A DNA stretch of 64,000 bases from Lepiota brunneoincarnata (GCA_023014365.1 JAEBUN010000005.1:1922001-1986000); one strand, 5' to 3'. Shown: positions 12,031 to 23,980, numbered from the stretch's first letter. The notes: a model not told the origin generated them from the letters alone. Translations and numbers: made by a program.

Positions 12031-12118
12031 GGCTGTTGTGGGCAGAAGAAGGGCGTGGGAAAGTATGAGAGGTCCAGCCAATAAGTATGGATCGTCTGAA
12101 CTTTTGCGCCGCGTTCAA
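12031..12118. promoter_or_regulatory. 88-bp divergent promoter between BET4 and SYF1
   Basis: The two start codons point away from each other with only 88 bp between them, so both 5' UTRs and core promoters must overlap or extend into the opposite gene. I see no clear TATA box. Confidence 0.6.
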
Positions 12119-15100
12119 ATGCCTTCGGTCGCTGCCAAACCTTTGTCCTATACCGAGTTTTCCTCTCTCTTTCCTCTTACACATCCTATCCCGTCTCCCC
12201 TTACCCACCCAGATTTACTGACACCACAGGATATCCACCGCGAGGAGGATCTACTTCGGAACCCTAATTCTTTCCGCGCATGGTGGACTGCTCTTCAGTC
12301 AGCGCGCGAAAGTTATGTGGCACAGCAAAAGCTAGAGCGAAGCCTTGAAATCCCTGAGCAAGTCAGACAACTTCTGGGCTCTCTTGCTACGCCATCAGCT
12401 CGTCTGGGCCTCCAGCGATTGACCTATCTCTATGAATCAGCCCTTGTTAACTTTTCAGGCTCCTTCAAATTATGGAAGTCGTATCTCACAATGCGCATGT
12501 CCTTTGTATGCGGAAAGCCCGTCATCAAGAAGAGGGCCGGTGGAAAGAAGAAGTTTCCGGAGATGAAAGATGCCCTAGAGGACGAGGTCGAAGATTTGGA
12601 GGAATGGGAGGGTCCATTAGACCCCATTGTCGGCTGGGAAGAGTGGAGGAATTTAGTTGCCACCTTTGAGCGGGCACTCATGTATCTACCAAAGGTGAGC
12701 TCGCTAAGCCCCTTGCCCCCAACCCGTCTATTCATCTGTTTCAGTTACCCCGACTATGGCAGATGTACACTTCGATATTCCTTCATCCTGCGTGCCCACA
12801 AAATCTTTGCTACACCCATGCACGACGGTCGTACGACCGAGCCCTACGTACACTTCCACCCTCCCTACATGCCCGCATATGGACGCGTTACTTGTTGTGG
12901 GCGGAAAGAAAGGGCGGGGCAACGACCTTCGCAATATATCGACGTTACCTCAGTGTCGACCCATCTTTATCTGAGCGGTATGCAGCACTGCTCTTGAGCC
13001 CTGTCAGCTCCGACCCCAGACCCTTGGAAGCGGCCAAGCTTCTCTTATCTTTGGCACGAAAGGCTTCTAAGGGGGAATATGTCAGCCCAGAAGGCAAAAG
13101 TCCTTACCAGATTCTTGAAGCCTTTATCGACGTGGTGGAAAAATTCTCAGATCAAGTTGGACTCGATCTTGAGGACACTGTGAAATCCAACGAGGAAATT
13201 GCAGAATCAGGAGCGGAAGCGGAAGAGGCACTTGAGCCTGCGTCGATTGGTGGAAAGCTCATCCGAGTTGGCGGACCGGCTGTACCAGCAACAACCAGCG
13301 GTGTAGCGCCCAAACCCTACGATCCTGATGAGGATTCGTTGAACCCAAGGAAACTCAACATCGAAGATATAGTCCGAAAGGATGGATTGGGTGTCTATAA
13401 GGATCAAGCAGGTCGGCTTTGGACTGGTCTGGCCACCTATTGGATCAAACGCGCAGAGTTCGACAGGGCCAAACACACTTTTGAGACTGGCCTCAAAAGC
13501 GTCCTGACAGTCCGCGATTTCAACCAAATATTTGATTCATATGGCGAGTTCGGACAGTCCCTCATGGATGCATTGATGGAAAGTCTCAAGGACGAGGAGG
13601 ATGAAGAGGAGATTGCAGAAACGGAAAAAGAGTTAGATCAGCAGATGAAGGATTTTGAAGAGTTAGCGGACAGGCGGCCGTTCCTTCTTAATGATGTGAT
13701 GATCAGACGGAACCCCAATGACGTACAAGAATGGGAAAAGCGGGTTGCACTTTGGGGAGACGATGACGAGAGGGTGGCCGAAACATACACCCAAGCCCTT
13801 GAGACGATCAACCCTCGCAAGGCTACACCAAACCTTCATCGCCTATTTATCTCATTTGCTAGGTTCTACGAAGAGGGGGGGATATCAGGTCAGGCCGAGA
13901 CTGACCTTAGTTCAGCACGTAAGATCTTGGAGAAGGCAACGAAGGTCAATTTCAAGGCTGTTGATGACCTCGCGGAGGTTTGGTGTGAATGGGCGGAAAT
14001 GGAACTTCGTCACGAGTATGTCAACCCGCTAATCGTTGCCCACTATCCTGCTGATAACTGACTACTAGCAACTATGATGAGGCCATCCGGGTGATGCAAC
14101 GCGCAGCAGCCACTCCGAAGAATACCAAGATTAATTACCACGATCATGTGCGCCTTTTCTCGTTTTACTATCTTGTTCCTCGCAGAAATCAATGCATTTC
14201 TAGACCCTGTCCGTGCAAGCGCGCCTATTTAAATCCCTCAAGCTCTGGTCCTTTTACGTGGACCTTGAGGAGTCAATTGGCACAGTAGAATCTACCAAAG
14301 CCGTGTACGATAAGATTCTCGAGTTGCGAATCGCCAATGCCCAAATCATTGTCAATTATGCCGCGTTCCTCGAAGAAAACAAATACTTTGAGGAAAGCTT
14401 CAAGGTAAATGAAGCCTACGCCTTGATGAAACGCAAGCTCACCAACACGCCAGGTTTATGAACGGGGCGTCGAGCTCTTTACTTACCCTGTCTCTTTCGA
14501 GATCTGGAATATTTATCTCTCTAAATTCATTAAACGATACGTAAGTCAAGCCTCGTTCTTTTGGATCGTCTGTATCTCAGATAACTTAGGGTGGCACAAA
14601 ACTCGAGCGTGCCCGCGACCTTTTCGAGCAGGCACTGGAGAAGTGCCCCCCTAAGTCGTGTAAACCTATTTTTCTCATGTACGCTAGGCTTGAGGAGGAC
14701 CATGGATTGGCTAAACGCGCAATGTCTATTTATGAACGCGCAACCCAGGTCGTTAATGACGAAGACAAGTTTGAGGTGAGAGACAACGATCATCTTGACT
14801 AGATTCGGATCATTAATATTCATTTGGCGATAGATGTTCACTATCTTCATCGCGAAAGCCACAGAAAACTTTGGTTTGCCGGCTACCCGACCTATTTATG
14901 AACGTGCCATTGAAAGTACGCCTTTTATATCTTGCAGCAACATTTCAGATCCTGATGTACCCCTACAGGTCTTCCGGACCGTCAGACAGCAGAAATGTGT
15001 CTTCGCTTTGCAGCGCTTGAACGTAAACTAGGCGAAATCGACAGAGCGCGTGCAATCTATGCCCACGCCTCCCAGTTCTGCGACCCGCGTGTTAACCCTC

Positions 15101-15459
15101 ATTTCTGGAGCCAATGGAACTCGTTTGAGATCGAAACTGGCTCAGAGGACACGTTCAGAGAGATGCTTAGGATCAAGCGAAGCGTGCAAGCGCAGTTCAA
15201 TACAGAGGCCAGCTATCTGGCCGCTCAGACGTTGGCCGCGAGGCAAGGGATTCAGGGGGCGCAGAAGGAAGAGAGTGAAGAGCCTCAAGATGCCATGGCT
15301 GCTGCGGAGAGACAGACTGGCAAGGGACCCGCATTCGTCGCTGCAAAAAGTACTGGACCGCCAAAAACTGCCGAAGACGCTCCAGAAGCTAAAGGTGCAG
15401 ACACTGCACAGTCAACAAATGCAGATGAGATTCACATTTCGGATGATGAGGACATCTAA
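12119..15459 (+). CDS. SYF1: Pre-mRNA-splicing factor SYF1 (XAB2)
   Basis: HAT-repeat scaffold of the NineTeen/Prp19-associated complex in the spliceosome. The start at 12119 ([14 protein letters not shown]) is chosen over the upstream in-frame ATG at 12005 because the conserved N-terminus begins here and it clears the divergent promoter. Typical elements follow: [17 protein letters not shown]; a Lys-rich/acidic block; [69 protein letters not shown]; and [15 protein letters not shown]. The tail is disordered and acidic, ending HISDDEDI. At least eight short introns join these, including 12695 to about 12745, about 14015-14070, and those near 14150-14200, 14406-14454 and 14540-14590. No disruption was found. 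Expected length is about 970-1,000 residues, normal for the family. Confidence 0.93.
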
Positions 15460-15608
15460 CTTGATATTGTCACCTCGGTTCGTTGTACGTTTAGATTGTA
15501 GCTAGCGTTGCCCTCTTGTCCGTCTCTATATGCACATTACCCCGAAAATGAGCCGCTGTTGCTCTTGGCTCACATCTCAGCGTTCTGATCTGCTTATCTT
15601 CGACACTC

Positions 15609-17287
15609 ATGACCAGATTCATTGACCTTCCCCAAGATATCTTGTTCTCGATATATGCTTGTATTGGACCCCGCGATCTACTTGCATTGAACCAGGTATT
15701 CCTTCCTTGGCTGTGTCTCTACACCTGCTGTAATTATTGAGACTCGCAGACATGCCATTCCTTGCATGCCCTAGGAACCAGGGATTACATCTGGCGTCGG
15801 CTAAACACCGATCTGCCCCTCGACATCGACCGAAACACCAACCCTGGAACACCTCCTTCCTTCTCTGAAATTCGCCGGAGTGTGATAGATGCACTCAGGA
15901 TAGATGCTAATTGGACGAGCAAGTCGACCCGGATTCGAAGGTTGAGAAGGGTAGACCACGGAGATATTGTACACGGGGTCCAGCTACTCAAGGGAGATTG
16001 GCTCATTTCGCTCTCACGGAACCCGACGGCGGGTACCAGTTACTTATCTGCATGGTATCTGCGAGGTAATGCTGCTCGCCGGGCTGCCAAGCTTGAGGTT
16101 CCGCACCACCCTGACAGACTTCATGCTACGGCTCGGAACAACGGAGACAGCGCGTTGATTGCCCTGTGTACGAACACAGTGTCTTCTGGGTGGGTTACCC
16201 CTGCCTCTCATGGTCAATCAGACTTGCTAAAGCCGTCTATAAAATACGACAGGTGGTTCCAAGTTTGCTCGCTTTCGTTGAACCACGATCACCTGTGCGG
16301 AGACCCAGTGGCCTCGCCGATCAAACGAGTTGCTGAAGTCTCGTTCGCTCACCATCATTCAACCACCCGCCATGAAGCCTTCACCGACATCCAAGTATGC
16401 GACAACATTATCGCGGCATCACTCGCGAGGATCGACGAAGCCGGCCCGACGCTGACATACCAGATTGTCATAATTGATATCGATACAAGCGCTGCTCTGC
16501 TGCTAGATGTGGAAAGAAAGGAGGTACGCCGATTCTCGCTTGACTCCTTTGCCACAGCGGCTCCGCACCTAAGCTCCCTGCATCCTAGGATAAAGCTGGC
16601 TCATATTTCAAATTCAAGCTCTTCCCGGAACACGTCGTATTTTTTGTTTGCCAGACAAATGGCGGTTCAATGTTTGTCCAGGGCATTAGACACTTGATGC
16701 CGCCCTTCCCCTCATCGAAGCGGTGCTTTGGAAGCCAAATGTTTACCATTTTTGACGTAGATGAGATGCCTACCCTCGGTTGCGGGTCGTTGCGACCCCT
16801 GTACACTTCCAAACACTTCGCCTCAGACTGTGATGTCATCTTCACTCAAGAAACCTTGTCCCCGACGCAAAGAACTTTAGAGGTGGTGTCGCTCAAATTG
16901 GAGAAGGCGTGGTTTTTCCGACTACCGATTCTGTTGGCGGAGCTGGGAAATTCACCAAACCTAAATGCATCCCATTCAACTCTCCCCGCACCTACGACAT
17001 GTTATACGCTAAGAGCAGGATCACATCCAATACTCCCGTATCTAGGGAGAACAGGCTTGCGGATGGTGTGGATAGAACATGTATGGGAAATTGATGCATA
17101 CAAGCTGATGAAGGCGACGTTTCCGAGGACCAGCAAGCAAGACAGGTTCACGGTGAGCGAGCTGCTGCCAGCTCATGTTGCTCTTCCATTCCAACCCCAC
17201 ACATGTGTGTCGATTTGGTTTGAGGAAGCGTCCGGTCGACTTTGTTTCGGACTGCACACGGGAGAGGTCTTTATATTGGATATATGA
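15609..17287 (+). CDS. F-box protein
   Basis: Likely substrate adaptor of an SCF-type E3 ubiquitin ligase. The N-terminal F-box spans two exons: MTRFIDLPQDILFSIYACIG, then an intron from about 15696 to 15750, then TCHSLHALGTRDYIWRRL. The rest is a long beta-rich region of about 460 residues without recognisable LRR or Kelch repeats, of the kind common in Agaricomycete F-box expansions. A 65-nt intron at 16524-16588 (GTACGC..CCTAG) is needed to continue from VERKE into DKAGSYFKFKLFPEHVVFF; reading straight through would end at 16697. The end VFILDI overlaps the ATG of a following ORF. The substrate cannot be inferred. Confidence 0.8.
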
Positions 17288-17625
17288 ACTTCACTTCAAT
17301 GGCGGATACATATATTCCTATTCCGCTTACACCACATCCAACCTGTTTCTCGTGTTTCAATTTATCTCCCTTCTCTATAATCACGAATCATTCTAGCATC
17401 CCTGTCGAATATCACTTCGCTGAGCTTTACCCTCCCTACAAGGAAGGTCTGGCCAGGATAACCACAATCAAGGACTCCTTAATTATTGACCTCACTAGTC
17501 CCGAGACAACTTTATTCTTTCTACCACCTGAAACAAGCGTCTTTAGCGGGGCTCAAGTCATGATCCCGGCTCGTATGTACAATACGGGACAACCAAGTGA
17601 ACTTAGTTGGACCATTTCGCCATAG
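17284..17625 (+). CDS. Small uncharacterised ORF overlapping the F-box stop
   Basis: An open frame of 113 codons begins with ATG overlapping the TGA of the F-box gene (ATGA at 17284-17287). A second possible start lies a few codons on (MADTYIP, about 17299). The product has no motif I recognise; the C-terminal half (ITTIKDSLIIDLTSPETTLF) looks like regular beta-strand protein. It could be a separate gene, a terminal alternative exon of the F-box gene, or chance open frame in the 3' UTR. Confidence 0.3.
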   Translation: MNFTSMADTYIPIPLTPHPTCFSCFNLSPFSIITNHSSIPVEYHFAELYPPYKEGLARITTIKDSLIIDLTSPETTLFFLPPETSVFSGAQVMIPARMYNTGQPSELSWTISP

Positions 17626-18146
17626 AATATTTCCTAGACTCAAATACCTCCTTCTCAACTAACCTCCATTCTGCTATATGCTATATGTCAAGAATTAAAT
17701 GAGGAAAACGTTCTGCTATGTAGCTAGTCAAAGGGTCGTGGAAAGGACCTGTGAGTTCCCGAGGGAAACCCAGGCTAGATAACACTGGCAGGACAATCAA
17801 ACAGCGGATACATAAACCCAGAACTCGTGCCGTCCATCCCCTCATGGTCGAGGGCGCGGAGCAAACTGGTGTAGAATACGACAATATCCCGAGTTAGTCC
17901 CGTTCCATCCTCGTCCATTACTAGGAAGTGATTTTATTTCAGCGCCCTCGTCGCGGATAACCATTCCTTTCTTAAAAGGTCTTTCATTGTTCGTCAAATT
18001 GGCGAGGGGTAAAGTAAGACCCCTCTAGAACGTAGCAACGGCAGTTATTTGCCCAAAGTCTAGCAAGGAGAACCATTCCTCAGGTAATCAACCCCACTGG
18101 CTCAACAATGTATTGACTTGACTAGTCCTCGTCCTCGTCGTTTATA
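17626..18146. other. Intergenic, nothing recognised
   Basis: A 67-codon minus-strand frame (17681-17884) has no recognisable motif. The region separates the plus-strand F-box locus from the minus-strand NACHT pseudogene. Confidence 0.4.
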
Positions 18147-20309
18147 TCAAGAAACTCTCTTCTGTCCGTGCAAGACAACCAGGGCAGTCTTTGATCCGTA
18201 CCCGAGCAAGAGAAAGCGTCTGATGAGCATGTCGCTATGCGCTCTCGTCGAATACGATCGTAGTTCAAGTTGGTCGAGAACCCAGGAGTTAGATCCTGAA
18301 CAACTGTTAATAAAATACGTCACACAACTCAGTAAAATGGTGCTCATGTTACATATCCGAAGCAGCCTGCTGTCCACCATTGAAGTACTGCTCACTCGAA
18401 CAATGTTGTCGAGATATTTGCAGCGTACCTGACGAGCGACGAAAATGATGAGGATACGGGTGGTATAAAGGCATGGGGTGCTGACCGATGCAACCAGCCA
18501 TTTAATGAAGGATTCGAACACTCTGATATCAATGAAGCTGCGTTTGATCATTGTATGAGCGAGGCCACTGAAGTTGAGTGCGCGTATTTTCAGGAAAAGT
18601 TCCTGGTTCTCCAAGTCACCTGTGCGGAGGCAAGCCTCCCAGAAATAAATTTGGGATGGAACCCACAACGGGTTTTGTATCTGAAGGCCTGAAAGATCTG
18701 TCCCGGGATCTTTCCAGGACAGATGTGAGCTACTTGTGGACATGCACATGTGAAATGTTTTTCTCTGCTTTTCTGGCCATGGGTCTGGGCGGTAGGATAG
18801 ATACTCGTACTCGGATGAGCGGATCTCAACTTCCTTGGATATAAATCGTAAACAGCCCCTTGCAACGTCGGAAGCAATCTGTTGTTCGTTGATGCAATAT
18901 TTTCCGGAGCGAGCTGGATCCTGAAGGTAGTCGGCGAAGGAGGCACGGGAGAACGACAAGTGATCTTGGCCGACGTATTCGGGGGAGTTCAGGGACAGAA
19001 TGTAGCTTTCGCAGGGCGCCGTAAAAAGTGAGTGCTATCGGGTTGGCCAATCGTTGAACACCGGTAAAAGAACCCGGGGAAGAGGATCCCGAACCCTAAT
19101 ATTTCTAAGGTTACGGACAAAACATCCTCAGGCACATCCGATAGAATTCGGTTGTACAATAAACCGGGCGATTCCACGGGGTTCCTCGCATTTGAGTGCT
19201 TGATGATTCTGAGAAAGCTCTCCAGTCGGGCAACAGGATATGCGTAGTCGGAGTCACGGATGTATTTCAGAGCAGTGGAGGTGAAGACGAACAGACCGTC
19301 TGCTGCTTTTATGAACCACTTGGTCTTGCGCTTCGAGGGCCACGGTCGACCTTTATTCTCCGAGTGCGCAATGCTTGCTTGATATTTTTCCCGGATCTCC
19401 TTCAGGCCATCTCGAATGTAGCGGGCTACATCTCTCCTTCTGTCAGCAGAATCAATCGGCAGTTCTTCCCACCAACAATGGACCTCGAATCAACTTGCAA
19501 GCAGTGACTTGAGGTGATACTCCGGCCGGCTGCAGATCATCCACAGCCAAGGGAGTGATTTGGTCGAGCGCACGAGTCCGCTGACCGATTCAACGATCTC
19601 GCGCTGCGCTTCCTCTCCTTTGCATTCGTCCAAGCCGCCCAGAATAATGGCAAGAGGCTGGTGCAGGGAGATCGGCTTCAACCCCCTCAACGTGCAGAAT
19701 GACTCGGCTATGAGCTTTTTGAATTGCATGTGTATTGCCTTCTTCGATGCTGGTATCGGTTGTCAGCTGCTTTGCGACAAGCTGCTTGTAATCAGGGTTT
19801 CGAACAGCGATTTGGTATCCGATGGTGATGAAGACACGTGTAGGATCATTGTGTTCGTTGGGTCTCGAGAAGAAAAAGGCAGCGCCTAGGCGACTGTCCC
19901 GTTCAGAACCCTCTGCGGTGGATTGTGCCACTGCAGATTTGCCAACGCCCGCGGGACCATAGACCCAAAGCATATTCCAGCTGCGCCTCTCATCTGCCAC
20001 CCGTGTCTGGATCTTGTTGGTGAGCCTTTTGCGTGTTCCGGGGTGGCATTGAGGTGGGGGATGTCGAGCCAAGGAGTCCATTGTTGCTCCTTCTGTCATT
20101 TCTCTCGCGAGGTGCTCGAGCACTATTGGCACGATGGTCTTCAACAAAAATGGCGGGCTGACGTCGAGATCCCGGACCTCACCTGTGTTCCCATTGTCGA
20201 TATTCTGATGATATGGGCTTTGTTGGTAAAAGTCGGACCCTTGATCAGCAAAATTATTTGCTCCGTGAAATAACTGTAGCCTTGTGGGATTGCGATTGTT
20301 CGCTCCCAT
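18147..20309 (-). pseudogene. NACHT-family STAND NTPase, decayed
   Basis: Relic of a NACHT P-loop NTPase of the large Agaricomycete family linked to non-self recognition. Walker A is intact (VYGPAGVGKSAVAQS, about 19960), then AAFFFSRPNEHND, the Walker B-like LAIILGGLDEC (about 19640), ICSRPEYHLKSL (about 19520), YIRDGLKEIREKYQ, and SRASFADYLQDPARSGKY (about 18940). Four lesions break it. A one-base loss near 19741 separates LTTDTSIEE from KAIHMQFKKLIAESF with no room for an intron. An in-frame TGA follows LLAS at about 19500, although the same frame continues FEVHCWWEELPIDSADRR. Two more frame changes lie near 19035 and 19000 (STHF/YGALRKLHS/LNSPEYVGQDH). No effector domain is evident at the N-terminus. 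Sequencing errors could explain one lesion but hardly all. Confidence 0.85.
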
Positions 20310-20694
20310 CTACTGCAGATATCATCGGCCGGAACGAGTTACCGCGAAGCTATACGCACTAGCTTCGTCCTGAAGGGGCTGTATGAAGTCCGCACCAGAA
20401 CGCTTCAAGACTTTTGGTTTCGATCTCTTGGACAAGGAGGCAAAAAAATTCAGCGGCACGGTAGTCTGACAGCGAGGAATACAACATGGGCGAGGACGTG
20501 GTGCATAGGCATACTCTCTAACGCCGAACAAGCCCCGAGGAGCTGTATACCGACCTAAATGGTCGGATACCTGTGGCCCTTAGTCCGAATGAGTGCGTAG
20601 TTGTACAGGGCGAAGGCAGAGACGGGTCTGTCGCCTGCGGACTGGGGGTCTACACTAGCAAATTTGTAGGGGCCAGGGGGTCCAGTGCATCGAT

Positions 20695-21580
20695 TTATGC
20701 TCTCTCCCATCGTTCTACTTCGGCGTCGCATATATCCTCCCATCTAGCTTCCCAGCCGTCTTCTTGGAGCCATGATTGCGCTACCCATCGATTAATGGCG
20801 TCGCTTGAGTCCTTAAAAGAGACAGAGTGGCTGCGCAGGGTTTCAACAATATCAAGGTGTGAATTGAGAGACCTGTGGTAAGGTATAACGATGTCCGCTA
20901 TTGATGTCGCTTGGCTCATATGAGCAAATTACATGCAACGCAGAGACAAGGCATTACCGAATTTTTCGAGAGACCAAGTAACCCAAAGAGGTTCTTGAGA
21001 AACCCAACGCTGCCCTTTGGCTTTGTGGGCCTCTACCAGGACGAGTTCGATTGCATCCACCAGCGAATTTAGCTTGCGAAACTGTTTTTGCTGTCGCGGG
21101 AAAGATATTCAGTCGCAAGTGAACGCACTGACCGTTGTGAATTTACCAGCTTGCTGATCACTACATCCAGCTCTGTAATGCACTGATCCATAGTCTCTAG
21201 TTTTGGTGCAATTATGTATGTTCGGGGAAGGTGATTGTGCGTTTGCGCCAATTCGTTGCTGAATTCCTTACAGACTCACATGGTTGTCCCCTTCTCTGAA
21301 GTTAGAGATAGACACGTACTGGAGGTCGGTTCGCGTATCGACCAGCCTTTTAAGAGACTTGAGCCCATCGAGGAGCACAAGATCCTCCCATAGTTTCTGT
21401 CACAGAACGTATTTCTTGAAGATATGCTCGGACTTTGCGGTGATAGGTCGATTCCAGCTGTTTAGATGGCGAGTTTGCAGTAGATTTGTTTTGGTCCTGG
21501 CGGTGGTGCTGCCTAGCCTGCTGTGCAGGAGAGGGGGAGGGTGTGGAAGGACCGCGAAATGAGGCCAAACGACTACTCAT
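20695..21580 (-). CDS. Conserved helical protein of unknown function
   Basis: Multi-exon gene of about 240 residues, not assigned to a named family. The N-terminus is Ser/Pro/Gln-rich (MSSRLASFRGPSTPSPSP). Then come, across short introns, KLWEDLVLLDGLKSLKRLVD (acceptor near 21400), a helical block with PKLETMDQCITELDVVISKL (about 21180), LRKLNSLVDAIELVLVEAHK, EPLWVTWSLEKF, and a C-terminal exon IPYHRSLNSHLDIVETLRSH ending EDICDAEVERWERA. The regular heptads suggest a coiled-coil scaffold. It shares an 85-bp divergent promoter with SSF1. The stretch 20310-20694 upstream of the pseudogene holds no gene I recognise. Confidence 0.65.
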
Positions 21581-21665
21581 AGCGGATAAGGGAGTGGTGT
21601 TTGGCAGGGTAAACAGAGACTATGTAAGTAAGGGCCCTTTTTTGGGCCAAAACTTTTGAACGACC

Positions 21666-23120
21666 ATGGGCCGACGAAAAAGAAAGAACAGGACACATCT
21701 CAAGGGTCAGAACGCACGCGATAATCATAAAGATGGAACACCAAAATCTTTTATTATAAAACATGGTCAGGTCGGTTCGTCGATCGCCCAACTTGTCCGG
21801 GATATGAGGAAGGTGATGGAACCAAACACTGCCAGCCGTTTGAGGGTACGTGAAGTCTTCGGGAGTCTGCAAAACCAGCACTGGGCTAACCTGCTTGAGA
21901 AAACCAGGAACGGCAAAGGAATAAGCTGAAAGATTATCTGACCATGGCGCCTGCGCTTCAAGTTACACATCTTTTAGCATTTACCCTAACACCAATTGCA
22001 CCTTCATTCAGGATCGTTCGCCTGTCCAACGGGCCTACACTCAGCTTTCGAGTGGAACGGTACAGCCTGATAAAGGATGTTCTCAGGTCTACAAAACGAG
22101 CCCGCGGCGTGGGGCTAGAATATTTGACTCCTCCTCTGGTGGGTTCCTACTTTCCACCTCCAGGCGAACGGTATTGTTAACAGTTCTGCACGTGCCAGCT
22201 GGTATTAGCGTCATTCCCTCCGCCTTCACCTTCGACGCCGCTTCACCTGTCTCTTCTCGTAAAAACGTTCCAGAGCCTCTTCCCTCCCCTCTCCCCGCAA
22301 GCACTCTCCCTATCTCAAGCCCGTCGAGTTGTCTTGGTATCGTATAATCAAGCCCGCGGGACAATCGACTTCCGCCACTACACCATCACCGTCAAACCCT
22401 ATGGCGTTTCTAGGCGCGTTCGCAAGATTCTCGAAGGCGGGTCTTCCGGGAAGGCATCCTCGGATTTCATTGACCTCGGGAACGAGAAGGATGTAGCAGA
22501 TTTCGTTCTCAGACAAAGAGGCGAGCCTGGTCCTGATGGATACGAGAGCGCTTCTTCTGCGGAAAGTGTTGTGGGTGACGACGCTGCTGCTGTTGACCTG
22601 GCCGAGGATTATGTCGGGAGAAACAACAAGAAGGGCCAGAGAAGGGCGGTCAGATTGGAAGAAGTTGGGCCCCGGTTGGAGCTGCGGTTGGTCAAAATTA
22701 CGGAGGGTGTTCCAGGGAAGGAGGGTGCAGTGATTTATCATGAATTTGGTGTGTCTTCTGCTACAGTGCAGCCCTTATTTAATCTAATAACATTCTGCAG
22801 TTAAGAAAACTAAAAAGGAAGCTACTGAATTGGCAGTCGTACATGCCGCCAAAGAAAAGTTGCGTGAAGAGAGGAGAGAGGAACAACAGCGCAACGTACA
22901 GAGGAAAAAGGCTCTAGCGGCTAAAACCCAAGCCGGAGGGACAGTCGTTGGGGACGAGGAGGAAGCCTCAGAAGCAGAAGTCGACGAGGGGGGTTGGGAC
23001 GAGGATGAAGAAATCAGCGAGGGGGAAGACAGTGACCCTGAAGAGGATAGCAACGAGGAAAGCTCAGAACAAGAGCGGAGACGCCCTATTAAAAAACCTC
23101 GGGTAAAAGAGAAACAGTGA
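21666..23120 (+). CDS. SSF1: Brix-domain ribosome biogenesis factor SSF1/Peter Pan
   Basis: Nucleolar factor for 60S subunit maturation. The N-terminus is basic (MGRRKRKNRTHLKG), followed by PKSFIIKHGQVGSSIAQLVR and VMEPNTASRLR. An intron from about 21847 to 21907 leads to ERQRNKLKDYLTMAPALQ and the Brix core LSFRVERYSLIKDVL. A second intron (about 22137-22197) joins TPPL to LVLASFPPPSP. SYNQARGTIDFRHYTITVKP and LEEVGPRLELRLVKITEG complete the domain. An intron near 22746-22800 precedes a Lys/Glu-rich tail rich in Asp, Glu and Ser, ending RVKEKQ. All landmarks are present and uninterrupted, and the length is typical. Confidence 0.93.
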
Positions 23121-23239
23121 GACCATGGAATCCCATTAGACATGCTCTATACATACTTGTACACCACAGCAATCTAATGACATTAGACCTTGCAAAGCAA
23201 GGGTTCAAATGTAGGAGTAAACAGAGAGAGCTGTCATAT

Positions 23240-23980
23240 TTATGGTCGGTCTCTTGTATACCTAGAAAACAAACTCTCTACTCTCATTTTGACGCCCTCC
23301 CAGTTGTCTAGCGCCGGTCGGACATCCAAATAAAACGAGAGATTTCCCGGAGACCGTGGATTATGACCGGTGTAGAAGTCTATTACATATCTCACGCGCG
23401 TACCACAGCGGTCTATAATCCAATCGTGGCGGTCGAAGGGCGCAGCATAACTGGATCCCACGTGGATGAGTAATAAAATCAAGGAATACTATGCGTCTTA
23501 CCCAAGCAGCATGTTGAGGCGCGCTTTGGGACTCCTATCGTTTGGTCTTCCCTTGAAATTGACGAGCTGGACACCTCTACAAACCTCTCCGCCACGTCCT
23601 GACTCCCACTTCATAATCTCGGTCCAGGCTCTTTCGTTCACCGCATTGTGGATTGGGACGATGGTTTTCATGTCCGCGGCTCGGGGATTATGGTCCTTTC
23701 GTGCCATTGCGGCATAGAATTGGGCCTCGGAAGGATATATCCAGTGACCATCGCTCGGCTTTGGGATAGAGGAAACTTCGCGCTCAGCCGAAAGCGCAGG
23801 TTCGGAGGCCGCTGGGCCGGGTGAGTTGGAAAAGAAGCGACTCCATGTCGATCGGGAGGTATGATCAACAGGACAAATATCCTTTGTGCCGTCCTGCTGG
23901 CTTTCCAGCGCGGTATGGTCAACAGGGCAGGCTGGAGCCGGTGTTGTATGGTCGACTGGGCATCTGGAGGAGGAAGACAT
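23240..23980 (-). CDS. CYC3: Holocytochrome c synthase (cytochrome c haem lyase)
   Basis: Attaches haem to cytochrome c or c1 in the mitochondrial intermembrane space. The start MSSSSRCPVDHT at 23980 is followed by three copies of the CPVDHT motif in the first 40 residues. CP-V is the haem-binding motif of this family. Then come WIYPSEAQFYAAMARK, IVPIHNAVNERAW and LVNFKGRPNDRSPKAR. A short intron (about 23497-23453) joins MLLG to YAAPFDRHDWIIDRCG, with the catalytic His region. TRVRYVIDFYTGH and FYLDVRPALDNWEGVKMR complete the protein. CYC3 versus CYT2-type specificity cannot be told apart here. It is convergent with SSF1 and divergent from the nitronate monooxygenase gene. Confidence 0.9.

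Noticed and set aside
12005..12118. Upstream in-frame start of SYF1
   Set aside because: Would overlap the BET4 start region; conserved SYF1 N-terminus begins at 12119.
23190..23225. GGTTCAAAT resembling a tRNA T-arm
   Set aside because: No matching stems or A box around it; lies between convergent stops of SSF1 and HCCS.
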